DNA of 64,000 bases, taken from positions 1 through 64,000 of the forward strand of contig CASHSZ010000101.1 in NCBI GenBank assembly GCA_949358305.1, read 5' to 3'. The notes below the pieces were generated by a model. It was given only the letters and a program-made list of their open reading frames with translations, was not told where the DNA came from and made no database searches. How positions within the stretch are numbered: position 1 is the stretch's first letter; the number at the start of each line of letters is the position of its first letter. The position numbers and the translations under genes were made by a program. Below, in pieces: positions 1 to 10,354 of this stretch. Source of the DNA: Strigamia acuminata (Eukaryota; Arthropoda; Chilopoda; Geophilomorpha; Linotaeniidae).

Positions 1-230
1 CGGCCACCTCGGTGGCCACCGCAATCGAATGCGTCGTTGGATTTGTCAATTTTTTTCTATTTTCATTCCAATTTTTACTCCAATTTTTTTATTCAATTTC
101 TATTACAATTTTCATTCGATTTTTATTCAATTTTTGTTTCAATCTTTATTCAATTTTTATTCAGATTTTCTCTCTAATTTTCGATTTGTTTTGTTTGTCT
201 GTTTTGTTAAATAGAAAAATAAAATAAAAT
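1..230. repeat. T-rich low-complexity sequence
   Basis: The stretch is dominated by degenerate AATTTTTATTC-like words on the + strand. Short open frames here are Phe/Ile-rich products of base composition and do not look like genes. Confidence 0.7.
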
Positions 231-1144
231 AAACAAATCTTTGGATTTTTTATGTGGGCGTGTTTGAGTGGCGGTGGAGAAAATGGGATTATCTAGACCA
301 AAAGAGAGAACAACGTGAGCACCCTGTTTGGTTACGTAATTGCTAGGGGCCACGCACATTCCAAGAAGGAGGGTAATAAAGAAAGGTCGTGTAAAGGCGA
401 TAAAAAAGGTAGACGTTTTGTTCCGCAACATCGCCCAAACGATAGAATAAACAAGCGGACGGATGGGCAGGGAGAAGAAAAGCACGCGCGCGATCAAACG
501 CGGTGGGTAAAATGTCAGTTGATTCTATTAGTCAGTCCTGGTCGAGGAGCATGCTGTCTTTAACGATTGAATCGAGGATGGCACAAAGGAGATTCCGTAC
601 CTTGTGTGAGACAAGGTCTCCCATTGAAATCTGAAAATTTAAATCTGCAGTGGTGCGCCCCTGTCGGTTGAGCGAACGATTGAGACGAGTGGTCGAGGTT
701 ATCCGCAGCAGCCAACTATTGTTTATTTTTTAACACACATCCATGTCTGCCCCTATTCATTGCGACGCGTCTAACCGACACATTTGGTTGGCCGGTGACT
801 GCGCAACGCAGCGAGTCTGGGACATGAGACCAGACAGACACCGAAACCCTCCGGATCCCCGCGAAGGTCCGAAACGAACGGTTTGGAAGTGCTCGTGAAT
901 CTGGCGAACGCGGTGATATGAATTCGCGTCATTTAGGACGATGCGACGCGCACCGAGAGATGAAATTTAAATCGTAAACCGATCGAAACGTTTACGATCT
1001 TCGTTTCACACAACACCTAATACGACAATGCAATTAATGGTTGGAGTACACGATGTGAAATTAATTTCACGAATCGGGGAATCAATTTCTATTTTCTTCT
1101 CTCTACGTATCATTTTTATCCTGTAGTCTTTGTGCGTCTTTTCG
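231..1144. other. No recognisable gene or repeat
   Basis: The region is mixed-composition DNA. No open frame has splice signals or a recognisable domain, and I found no repeat shared with the rest of the window. Confidence 0.5.
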
Positions 1145-1370
1145 TTTTTTCCTTGAAATCAGGTTTTCGTGAAACCTGATCCTGGGGTTATCCATGCGTC
1201 ACATCCGCCTGGTAGGTTATTTTTTCCTCGAAATCAGGTTTTCGTGAAACCTGACCCTGGGGTTATCCACGCGTCACATCTGACCGGTATGTTGTTTTTT
1301 TCTTCGAAATCAGGTTTTCGTGAAACTTGATCCTGGGGTTATTCACGCGTCACATCCGCCCGGTAGGTTC
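1145..1370. repeat. Three-copy 75-76 bp tandem repeat with internal dyad
   Basis: The word GAAATCAGGTTTTCGTG begins at 1155, 1230 and 1306, giving spacings of 75 and 76 bp. Each unit carries an ATCAGGTTT / AAACCTGAT dyad with a 5-nt loop (one arm base differs in some units) and ends with a conserved GCGTCACATC block. Units differ at a few positions. Confidence 0.85.
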
Positions 1371-2058
1371 ACGACGCGCGATCACGAGATAATATTGTTT
1401 GCCGACGCGCGCATCATATTCGAGCGTGCGTGTAGCCCGTTCCCCGCGATCACATTGCGACGCAAAGTCGTCCACGACTCCAATGTGCATCCGCGCGTGG
1501 TCGCGCTGCAATACGGAATGCGCTCACGACTCCAATGCACGGTTTTTGGGCGTTTATTAAACATTTTTTGACGTTATTACGTGTGATCGCGCGTATATTT
1601 TGTTGACGAGAAAGAAAAAAAAAAATTCCTCAAAAGCCGGACCAAGGTTTCGATACAGTACGCTAATTTATCTTTTATTTTTGCAATGTGTGCGCGTCCA
1701 ATACAAGCATAAAACTAGCGCGAGAATACCGCGATGGACGACCGATCGCAACTGCCGTTCCGCATGGCGTTTGTCCATCTCCCGACCTGAAAGGAGAGAA
1801 AAATAGAACGCCAATTCGGTCTCAGTCCTGCCAACGGGACCCGACAGTCAGTGGCTAAAAAGCACACCAGACAACAGGTGATACACGAAATCAACGACAG
1901 GTGTCCCAAACTTTTCACACAATCATGATTGTTCCACAAAGCCGAACCGAACACGACAAATAATTTAACAAACAAACAGTAATAACAACGATGTTAAACC
2001 ACTTGTTTGATGATGAAATTGTACGACAACTACTATTTATTTATTTAATTAAAACATA
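1371..2058. other. Unassigned spacer
   Basis: No gene is supported. A short inverted relationship exists among CpG-rich words around 1440-1530 (CGACTCCAATG occurs twice). The right end becomes AT-rich as it approaches the duplicated block that starts near 2059. Confidence 0.45.
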
Positions 2059-2090
2059 ACAACACACGAAAGAAGAAATAAAGAAAAAGA

Positions 2091-2181
2091 AAAAAATAAA
2101 ATAAAATTAAATAAAATAAAATAAAATAAAATAAAATAAAATAAAATAAAATAAAATAAAATAAAATAAAATAAAATAAAA
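2091..2181. repeat. (AAAAT)n microsatellite in the 3' flank of the gene
   Basis: About seventeen AAAAT/AAATA pentamers lie directly beyond the stop codon of the minus-strand gene. The equivalent tract in copy 2 (about 43000-43030) is much shorter, so the array has changed length since duplication. Confidence 0.9.
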
Positions 2182-2197
2182 AATTCGAATGATCTGT

Positions 2198-3496
2198 CTA
2201 GTCGACATTGTCATCGTCATCATCTTCACCATCGTCACTATCACCATCGTCACTATCACCATCGTCACTATCAACATCGTCACCGTCGTCGTCATCATCA
2301 ATTACCCTCTGAAAAGAAAGAAAAAATAAGAGAAACAATCAAAAAAGGTGGATGCGCACCAAACATGTTTACCGGTTGGCAGACCCGTTGCTGAAACTTG
2401 TACAGCGATTCGACAGACTTGATCGAAGTCAACGCCATCAAATCGACACACTGAAAATTATCAAACAAAAATGAATGTACATGAAAGGTCGAAAAGTGGT
2501 CGCGCGCGTCATCGTGCGTTTTATTCTTACCTTGCCAGACAATTTCTTTAACACGGATTCGACCGTGTCCGCCGCAATAGACGATAAAAGAATGCCACCA
2601 TCGCGCGTTTTCTCGGCGACCGGTTCGACATCATCCCGCTCCCGCTGCTCCCGTTCCCCTGATCTCGCCTCCGCCACCTCCACTTCACCCATAGCCACTT
2701 CAACTTCCGCTTCCACTCCATCCACGTCCACCTCTCTATCCTCCTCAGTTATCTCCACCTCCACTTCCATATCATACACATCTGTATCGACCCAGTCCAG
2801 GTCGCTTTCCATCCGCTTCAACTTCTTCTCCATTGATCTCAACCGACCTATCATCTCCTTCCTGCCACGCCACCTCCAACCCATGTACTCTTCGATCCTC
2901 TCAATTCGTTTGGTTGTCCCCGTGAATCTCTTTGCTAGAGTCCACGCGATCTGCCTGGCTTTTTTCACCGCCCCCGCCACCGTCTTTTTCTCGCGCTGCG
3001 GCGGTGGCAGCAGTGGCGACGCCTCTCCTCGACACGACTTGAAAGAGAGAAAAAAGACAAACGGATAAAAAAAAAAAAAAAAACAAAAAAAAAAAAAACG
3101 GATGAACAAATAAATAGATTGATGACAAATAAAGCAAACGAACGAATCAGTACCTCGTTAACTTGCGCCGGGTCTTCCATCTCTCCATCACCCACTAAAC
3201 AAGCGCGTTTAGATGGAATAGGATCCATTTTTGACGGCGTGTCGGTCAATGGCACAGCGGACGACAAATTCGATGTAGTCGTCGTTTCCTCTTCCCCATC
3301 CCCTCCAATCTCTCTGTTTTTCTCCGTAGCGACCTGTAAAAAAAGAAAAAAAAAAAAAAAAAAAAAAAAAAGTGAGGAAGATGGAGGTTATATAAATGAA
3401 TAAAACCTGAACAAAGGAAAACGAATGGGACGTAAACTCAGTTTCGATCTCTGTTAACGACGGACGAAACGTCCAATGGACGTTAGTCACACGCAT
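2198..3496 (-). CDS. Five-exon gene for an acidic coiled-coil-like protein, copy 1
   Basis: I do not recognise the family. Exons on the minus strand are 3407-3496, 3154-3333, 2531-3037, 2373-2450 and 2198-2308, giving 321 residues. All four introns (73, 116, 80 and 64 bp) are phase 0 with GT donors and AG acceptors, so the joined frame stays open. The ATG at 3496 was chosen because the frame is closed by a stop just upstream. Exon 3 (residues 91-259) has a basic stretch, a charged helical segment around RLRSMEKKLKRMESDLD that could form a coiled coil, then a Val/Glu-rich acidic part. Exon 5 is an Asp-rich tail built on a 15-bp coding minisatellite giving GDSDD repeats, ending at TAG. Homopolymer A tracts on the + strand are the pyrimidine tracts of introns 1 and 2. 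A nuclear or chromatin role is possible from composition alone but is not shown. A second intact copy lies at 43048-44375. Confidence 0.8.
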
Positions 3497-3919
3497 CACC
3501 TCGCTCACATCGCTCACTCATTCACTCATTCGCTCACTCACTCACTCGGGACTGTACGTTTGACAAAAATTCGTGATAAAAATTACCCCAATTACATTAA
3601 AATCTTCTATCAATTGTGGTACTAAGGCGTCCATGATGTCGGGTGGTTAGTTCTGCATCCAGGAGGCATAGACAAGACCAATCACGACTCTGCTCATTGT
3701 TGGCCAATCAAATCGCTTCGTACGATGGCGCCAAATTCGATTGTTGGACTGCTTTCTATCGTGTTTTAGAGATTTTTGAGAGAAATCTTACGACGAGAAA
3801 ACTCTTCTCTTTTTTTTTCCATGGAAAGACACACGGGTTAACCACCAAAAATATTTATTTATTTATTTACGTGTGTTTTGTAGACGACGCGTCTTCTATC
3901 GCGTGACACACGCGTGTAA
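3497..3919. other. Upstream region of the acidic-protein gene
   Basis: This region lies 5' of the minus-strand gene. A TCACTCAT/CGCTCACT simple repeat at about 3505-3548 falls directly upstream of the start codon and carries the one-base difference that shifts an upstream ATG between the two gene copies. No other gene is evident. Confidence 0.5.
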
Positions 3920-5153
3920 AAGCTAAGTTCGCGCGTTCGACATGTGAATGCAAAACGTTGACCATACGTCGCCGCGCGCGTCGCCGCGCCGCAAGTGGAC
4001 GAATTCCCCGAAATCGCGCGAACGCCGAAAGTTGAAAATATTCAACTTTGACGCGCGCGACCACTCGTTGCCACCTTTGTTTTCCAGTGAAATCATTGAT
4101 TTTTACATTGAAAACAGTCACATTCTATTGAAATGAATTGTTTTCACGTCAAAACAATACACGAAAAACAATACAAGAAAAAAAGAGTTCATAAACAAAT
4201 ACAATCCTTTCGACGGTGCGCGTGGAAATTACATGCCGCTCAATGCTCGCCTGCTGCGGCCGGGGAGATTGCAATTTCCCGTCGAGCAAGCAAACACAAA
4301 AACCCACCAAATTTTCAACTTTTCCCATTTTAAAAAACAATTAAATATTCTTTAAATTAATAATCAACAATGAAATACCAAAAAAAATCAATTCTTAAGC
4401 AACTTAACAATTTTTGTTTTTGTGCTGCATGGGAACCAAAAAATTGGTTGACGCGAGCTTGTGACATGCGCTGCACAGCCTCGCGAATCCTAAGTGCGTC
4501 CTCAGCCATACGCGTCGGCCTTGACGCGCGCGTTTAGACGCGCACATGTGAACTTAGCTTTGTGCGCGTCCAGATGCGCTCGTCTAGACGACCGCGTCAG
4601 GGCCGACGCGTATAGTTGTGGATGCCTCTAGGATTCGTGAGGCTGTGCAGCGCGTGTCATAAGCGCGTCTCAATTAATTTTTTTTATTCCCATGCTGCAC
4701 GTCGTTTTGAATTAACAATACTCGAAAATAGTCGTTTTAACTTTGAAAATAATTGTTTTAATTTCGAAAATATTCGCTTTCATATCAAAGTGTCCATTCT
4801 CACGCTATATAATGTTTAATACGTAATTTTATTATAAAAAATTTCCAATGTATAAACTTTATTTCTGTTTTCAGTTTCCTGATATGATTAAAGAAAATCC
4901 TAAATATTATTTCCAAACATTTATCAAATTCTTTTCAAAAGCAGTTGTGGAGGCGTCTACTACGAACGTGTCATCGTGGGCGTCAAATTTGAATATTTTT
5001 AACTTTCTGCGTTTGCACGAATTCGCAGAATTCGTCCACTGGCATCGTGGCGACGCATGGTCGACATTTTGTATTCATATGTGACGCGCACTCTATTTAC
5101 TCACGTAGAACACACGAATCGCGCGCGTCAACGCGCACATGTAAATTTAGTTT
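3920..5153. mobile_element. Non-autonomous TIR DNA transposon, copy 1
   Basis: The ends are inverted copies of a motif approximating AARCTAARTTYACATGTGCG, followed by GCGTTGACGCGCGCG. The similarity continues inward for roughly 190 bp: 3930-4100 reversed resembles 4970-5150, including words such as GTCGACATTTTGTATTCA. In this copy the left terminus has lost part of the ACATGTGCGCGTTGACGC block that copy 2 retains. No transposase frame was found. I could not define a convincing target-site duplication because the right end abuts the FB array directly. A further palindrome is nested inside. Confidence 0.65.
4440..4675. repeat. Nested palindrome inside the TIR transposon
   Basis: Left-arm words (CGCTGCACAGCCTCGCGAAT, ACGCGTCGGCC) recur inverted on the right (ATTCGTGAGGCTGTGCAGCG, GGCCGACGCGT), with the centre near 4555. 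The centre holds a copy of the transposon terminal motif ending in ACATGTGAACTTAGCTT. Copy 2 has about 18 extra bases at this centre, consistent with hairpin-tip deletion here. Confidence 0.7.
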
Positions 5154-5164
5154 CACTGAATCGC

Positions 5165-6275
5165 GTACGAGTTTTTCTCTTTTTCAACGCGGAATCGTAT
5201 TCGACTCGCTTTCTAGTCGAGTACGAGTTTTTCCCTTTTTCAACGCGAAATCGTATTCGACTCGCTTTCGAGTCGAGTACGAGTTTTGCCCTTCTTCAAC
5301 GCGAAATCGTATTCGACTCGTTTTCGAGTCGAGTACGAGTTTTGCCCTTCTTCAACGCGAAATCGTATTCGACTCGCTTTCGAGTCGAGTACGAGTTTTG
5401 CCCTTCTTCAACGCGAAATCGTATTCGACTCGCTTTCGAGTCGAGTACGAGTTTTGCCCTTCTTCAACGCGAAATCGTATTCGACTCGTTTTCGAGTCGA
5501 GTACGAGTTTTGCCCTTCTTCAACGCGAAATCGTATTCGACTCGTTTTCGAGTCGAGTACGAGTTTTGCCCTTCTTCAACGCGAAATCGTATTCGACTCG
5601 TTTTCGAGTCGAATGCGAATTTTGCCCTTTCTCAACGCGAAATCGTATTCGACTCGTTTTCGAGTCGAATGCGAGTTTTGCCCTTCTTCAACGCGAAATC
5701 GTATTCGACTCGTTTTCGAGTCGAATGCGAATTTTGCCCTTCTTCGACGCGAAATCGTATTCGACTCGTTTTCGAGTCGAATGCGAAATCGTATTCGACT
5801 CGTTTTCGAGTCGAATGCGAGTTTTGCCCTTCTTCAACGCGAAATCGTATTCGACTCGTTTTCGAGTCGAATGCGAATTTTGCCCTTCTTCGACGCGAAA
5901 TCGTATTCGACTCGTTTTCGAGTCGAATGCGAAATCGTATTCGACTCGTTTTCGAGTCGAATGCGAGTTTTGCCCTTCTTCAACGCGAAATCGTATTCGA
6001 CTCGTTTTCGAGTCGAATGCGAATTTTGCCCTTTCTCAACGCGAAATCGTATTCGACTCGTTTTCGAGTCGAATGCGAGTTTTGCCCTTCTTCAACGCGA
6101 AATCGTATTCGACTCGTTTTCGAGTCGAATGCGAATTTTGCCCTTCTTCAACGCGAAATCGTATTCGACTCGTTTTCGAGTCGAATGCGAATTCGTATTC
6201 GACTCGTTTTCGAGTCGAATGCGAATTTTGCCCTTCTTCAACGCGAAATCGTATTCGATTCGCTTTCGAATCGTA
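5165..6275. repeat. FB-A left arm: about 20 tandem 56-bp units
   Basis: Each unit contains CCCTTCTTCAACGCGAAAT followed by an ATTCGACTCG-TTTT-CGAGTCGAAT hairpin (10-bp stem, T4 loop). Some units are shortened to 34 bp where the CCCTTCTTCAACG part is missing. Units near the core use GATTCG/CGAATC in place of GACTCG/CGAGTC, so dyad symmetry is kept when the arm sequence changes. Confidence 0.92.
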
Positions 6276-6310
6276 TACGAGATGGTCGATTTTTGTTTCC
6301 CGGACTTTGA

Positions 6311-8520
6311 TTTGTATTCGAGTTGTTACGAGTTCGTATTTTGATCGTATTCGTATTCGAATCGAATTCGAATCGTATTCGAATCGAATACGAATCGAAT
6401 TCGAGTCGTATTCGAGATGGTCGATGATTTCCACTCGCTCGTATACGCGTTGTATACGAGCTCGTATTTTGATCGTAATCGTAAACGAATCGTTTACAAG
6501 TCGTATACAAGTCGTATACGACGTGTATACACCTCGTATACGAACGAAGTTTGGAAAATCCACCGGACACTTACTACGACATGAAAACACATAGTAGTCA
6601 CATACGTCTTATTTGGAAATTGTGTTTTCACAAACTTCGTTCGTATACGAGGTGTATACACGTCGTATACGACTTGTATACGACTTGTAAACGATTCGTT
6701 TACGATTACGATCAAAATACGAGCTCGTATACAACGCGTATACGAGCGAGTGGAAATCATCGACCATCTCGAATACGACTCGAATTCGATTAGTATTCGA
6801 TTCGAATACGATTCGAATTCGATTCGAATACGAATACGATCAAAATACGAACTCGTAACAACTCGAATACGAGATAGTCGATGACCCGTTCCCGGACTTT
6901 GACTCGTACGACTCGTATTCGAGATGTATTCGAGATGTATTCGAATCGTATTCGAGTCGCATTCGAGATGGTCGATGATTTCCACTCGCTCGTATACGCG
7001 TTGTATACGAGCTCGTATTTTGATCGTAATCGTAAACGAATCGTTTACAAGTCGTATACAAGTCGTATACGACGTGTATACACCTCGTATACGAACGAAG
7101 TTTGGAAAATCCACCGGACACTTACTACGACATGAAAACACATAGTAGTCACATACGTCTTATTTGGAAATTGTGTTTTCACAAACTTCGTTCGTATACG
7201 AGGTGTATACACGTCGTATACGACTTGTATACGACTTGTAAACGATTCGTTTACGATTACGATCAAAATACGAGCTCGTATACAACGCGTATACGAGCGA
7301 GTGGAAATCATCGACCATCTCGAATACGACTCGAATTCGATTAGTATTCGATTCGAATACGATTCGAATTCGATTCGAATACGAATACGATCAAAATACG
7401 AACTCGTAACAACTCGAATACGAGATAGTCGATGACCCGTTCCCGGACTTTGACTCGTACGACTCGTATTCGAGATGTATTCGAGATGTATTCGAATCGT
7501 ATTCGAGTCGCATTCGAGATGGTCGATGATTTCCACTCGCTCGTATACGCGTTGTATACGAGCTCGTATTTTGATCGTAATCGTAAACGAATCGTTTACA
7601 AGTCGTATACAAGTCGTATACGACGTGTATACACCTCGTATACGAACGAAGTTTGGAAAATCCACCGGACACTTACTACGACATGAAAACACATAGTAGT
7701 CACATACGTCTTATTTGGAAATTGTGTTTTCACAAACTTCGTTCGTATACGAGGTGTATACACGTCGTATACGACTTGTATACGACTTGTAAACGATTCG
7801 TTTACGATTACGATCAAAATACGAGCTCGTATACAACGCGTATACGAGCGAGTGGAAATCATCGACCATCTCGAATACGACTCGAATTCGATTAGTATTC
7901 GATTCGAATACGATTCGAATTCGATTCGAATACGAATACGATCAAAATACGAACTCGTAACAACTCGAATACGAGATAGTCGATGACCCGTTCCCGGACT
8001 TTGACTCGTACGACTCGTATTCGAGATGTATTCGAGATGTATTCGAATCGTATTCGAGTCGCATTCGAGATGGTCGATGATTTCCACTCGCTCGTATACG
8101 CGTTGTATACGAGCTCGTATTTTGATCGTAATCGTAAACGAATCGTTTACAAGTCGTATACAAGTCGTATACGACGTGTATACACCTCGTATACGAACGA
8201 AGTTTGGAAAATCCACCGGACACTTACTACGACATGAAAACACATAGTAGTCACATACGTCTTATTTGGAAATTGTGTTTTCACAAACTTCGTTCGTATA
8301 CGAGGTGTATACACGTCGTATACGACTTGTATACGACTTGTAAACGATTCGTTTACGATTACGATCAAAATACGAGCTCGTATACAACGCGTATACGAGC
8401 GAGTGGAAATCATCGACCATCTCGAATACGACTCGAATTCGATTCGTATTCGATTCGAATACGATTCGAATTCGATTCGAATACGAATACGATCAAAATA
8501 CGAACTCGTAACAACTCGAA
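6311..8520. repeat. FB-A core: four 551-bp modules, each an inverted repeat
   Basis: The word ATGAAAACACATAGTAG starts at 6581, 7132, 7683 and 8234, exactly 551 bp apart. Each module has arms rich in CGTATACG and TTCGAATACG dyads around an asymmetric spacer of about 80 bp bounded by GAACGAAGTTT and AAACTTCGTTC. Modules look essentially identical. FB-D has two such modules, and FB-B and FB-C one each. Confidence 0.93.
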
Positions 8521-8574
8521 TACAAATCAAAGTCCGGGAAACAAAAATCGACCATCTCGTATACGATTCGAAAG

Positions 8575-9985
8575 CGAATCGAATACGATTTCGCGTTGAA
8601 GAAGGGCAAAATTCGCATTCGACTCGAAAACGAGTCGAATACGAATTCGCATTCGACTCGAAAACGAGTCGAATACGATTTCGCGTTGAAGAAGGGCAAA
8701 ATTCGCATTCGACTCGAAAACGAGTCGAATACGATTTCGCGTTGAAGAAGGGCAAAACTCGCATTCGACTCGAAAACGAGTCGAATACGATTTCGCGTTG
8801 AGAAAGGGCAAAATTCGCATTCGACTCGAAAACGAGTCGAATACGATTTCGCGTTGAAGAAGGGCAAAACTCGCATTCGACTCGAAAACGAGTCGAATAC
8901 GATTTCGCATTCGACTCGAAAACGAGTCGAATACGATTTCGCGTCGAAGAAGGGCAAAATTCGCATTCGACTCGAAAACGAGTCGAATACGATTTCGCGT
9001 TGAAGAAGGGCAAAACTCGCATTCGACTCGAAAACGAGTCGAATACGATTTCGCGTTGAGAAAGGGCAAAATTCGCATTCGACTCGAAAACGAGTCGAAT
9101 ACGATTTCGCGTTGAAGAAGGGCAAAACTCGCATTCGACTCGAAAACGAGTCGAATACGATTTCGCATTCGACTCGAAAACGAGTCGAATACGATTTCGC
9201 GTCGAAGAAGGGCAAAATTCGCATTCGACTCGAAAACGAGTCGAATACGATTTCGCGTTGAAGAAGGGCAAAACTCGCATTCGACTCGAAAACGAGTCGA
9301 ATACGATTTCGCGTTGAGAAAGGGCAAAATTCGCATTCGACTCGAAAACGAGTCGAATACGATTTCGCGTTGAAGAAGGGCAAAACTCGCATTCGACTCG
9401 AAAACGAGTCGAATACGATTTCGCATTCGACTCGAAAACGAGTCGAATACGATTTCGCGTCGAAGAAGGGCAAAATTCGCATTCGACTCGAAAACGAGTC
9501 GAATACGATTTCGCGTTGAAGAAGGGCAAAACTCGCATTCGACTCGAAAACGAGTCGAATACGATTTCGCGTTGAGAAAGGGCAAAATTCGCATTCGACT
9601 CGAAAACGAGTCGAATACGATTTCGCGTTGAAGAAGGGCAAAACTCGCATTCGACTCGAAAACGAGTCGAATACGATTTCGCATTCGACTCGAAAACGAG
9701 TCGAATACGATTTCGCGTCGAAGAAGGGCAAAATTCGCATTCGACTCGAAAACGAGTCGAATACGATTTCGCGTTGAAGAAGGGCAAAACTCGCATTCGA
9801 CTCGAAAACGAGTCGAATACGATTTCGCGTTGAGAAAGGGCAAAATTCGCATTCGACTCGAAAACGAGTCGAATACGATTTCGCGTTGAAGAAGGGCAAA
9901 ACTCGCATTCGACTCGAAAACGAGTCGAATACGATTTCGCGTCAAAGAAGGGCAAAATTTGCATTCGACTCGAAAACGAGTCGAA
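8575..9985. repeat. FB-A right arm with a 258-bp higher-order repeat
   Basis: This is the reverse complement of the 56-bp family. The variant word GCGTCGAAGAAGGG begins at 8941, 9199, 9457 and 9715, exactly 258 bp apart, which equals four 56-bp units plus one 34-bp short unit. This indicates block amplification of a five-unit cassette and not unit-by-unit growth. Confidence 0.92.
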
Positions 9986-9990
9986 TACGA

Positions 9991-10354
9991 GATCATTTTT
10001 TGATCTGGGTCGTGAATGCGTCCGTATGTCACGCGAACGCGTGTTGGAGTCGATTCCGAGTTCGTATTCCATCTTGAACGCGCATTGGAGACGTAAACCA
10101 GTTTATTTTACCCACTCTCGCTCGATCCCGCTTCATCGCTCCTTGTCGCTCCTGTGAAAAAAAATACATGAGAATGTGCAGAAATGAACCTTCCAATACT
10201 CACATGAAAATTGACAACCTTGACACAAAACAGTCTATTGACACTCCCAACACCACCCCGGACGTTTTCCGGAAGAGTTTGGTCCACCCGGAATCCCCAG
10301 AATAGTCGCCCCCGAAATGCGGATTTCGCGGAAGCCAATCCGCGGAAAGGGTAA
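9991..10354 (-). repeat. FB right flank with intron-like segment (copy 1 of 6)
   Basis: This flank recurs at 12271-12635, 14931-15289, 33521-33802 (continued at 40288), 42601-42958 and 48426-48785. On the minus strand it reads as an open exon-like segment ending in CAT, then a 52-bp segment (10152-10203) beginning GTGAGT and ending TTTTTCACAG, then a segment that stays open when joined. In the other copies the donor is GTGAGT or GTAAGT and the acceptor is unchanged. The joined frame has no recognised domain. It may be a captured gene fragment or part of an unrecognised element. It ends with a TTTCGCGGA / TCCGCGGAA-type hairpin. Confidence 0.55.

Larger units (their letters stand above)
2059..5153. 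repeat. Segmental duplication, copy 1 (gene plus DNA transposon)
   Basis: From the word CAACACACGAAAG rightward, this block is nearly identical to 42964-46065. Both copies hold the same five-exon minus-strand gene, the same TIR transposon and the same junction into an FB array. Copies differ mainly in microsatellite and minisatellite lengths, a few substitutions and small indels. The left breakpoint is sharp: here it adjoins AT-rich spacer, whereas in copy 2 it is fused to the FB flank at GGATAT. Confidence 0.9.
5154..9990. mobile_element. Foldback-like element FB-A
   Basis: A left array of 56-bp units (5165-6275) is mirrored by a reverse-complement array (8575-9985) around a core of four 551-bp modules (6311-8520). 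Long inverted arms made of short tandem subrepeats are the organisation described for Drosophila Foldback elements. The assignment is by architecture only; I see no transposase. Long open frames across it (for example 515 aa at 5047-6594 and 641 aa at 8147-10072) exist because the unit has no stop in several frames, and they are not genes. Confidence 0.7.

Noticed and set aside
207-563. Overlapping 82- and 96-codon open frames near the left edge
   Set aside because: They overlap on opposite strands in unassigned DNA, and neither has splice signals, a recognisable motif or a second copy.
2475-3068. 197-codon Ser/Thr-rich frame on the + strand opposite exon 3 of the acidic-protein gene
   Set aside because: It is the complement of an acidic, repetitive coding exon. 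The minus strand has matching splice sites at both ends and a continuous five-exon frame, whereas the + frame has neither.
5165-6275. Regularly spaced repeats resembling a CRISPR array
   Set aside because: The 56-bp units are contiguous with no unique spacers, the context is eukaryotic, and the array is mirrored by an inverted partner.
8147-10072. 641-codon open frame on the minus strand and similar long frames in every FB array
   Set aside because: The frame runs through tandem 56-bp repeats and the core palindrome, and other frames are equally open. Repeat-number changes between copies are not multiples of three codons, and no domain is recognisable.
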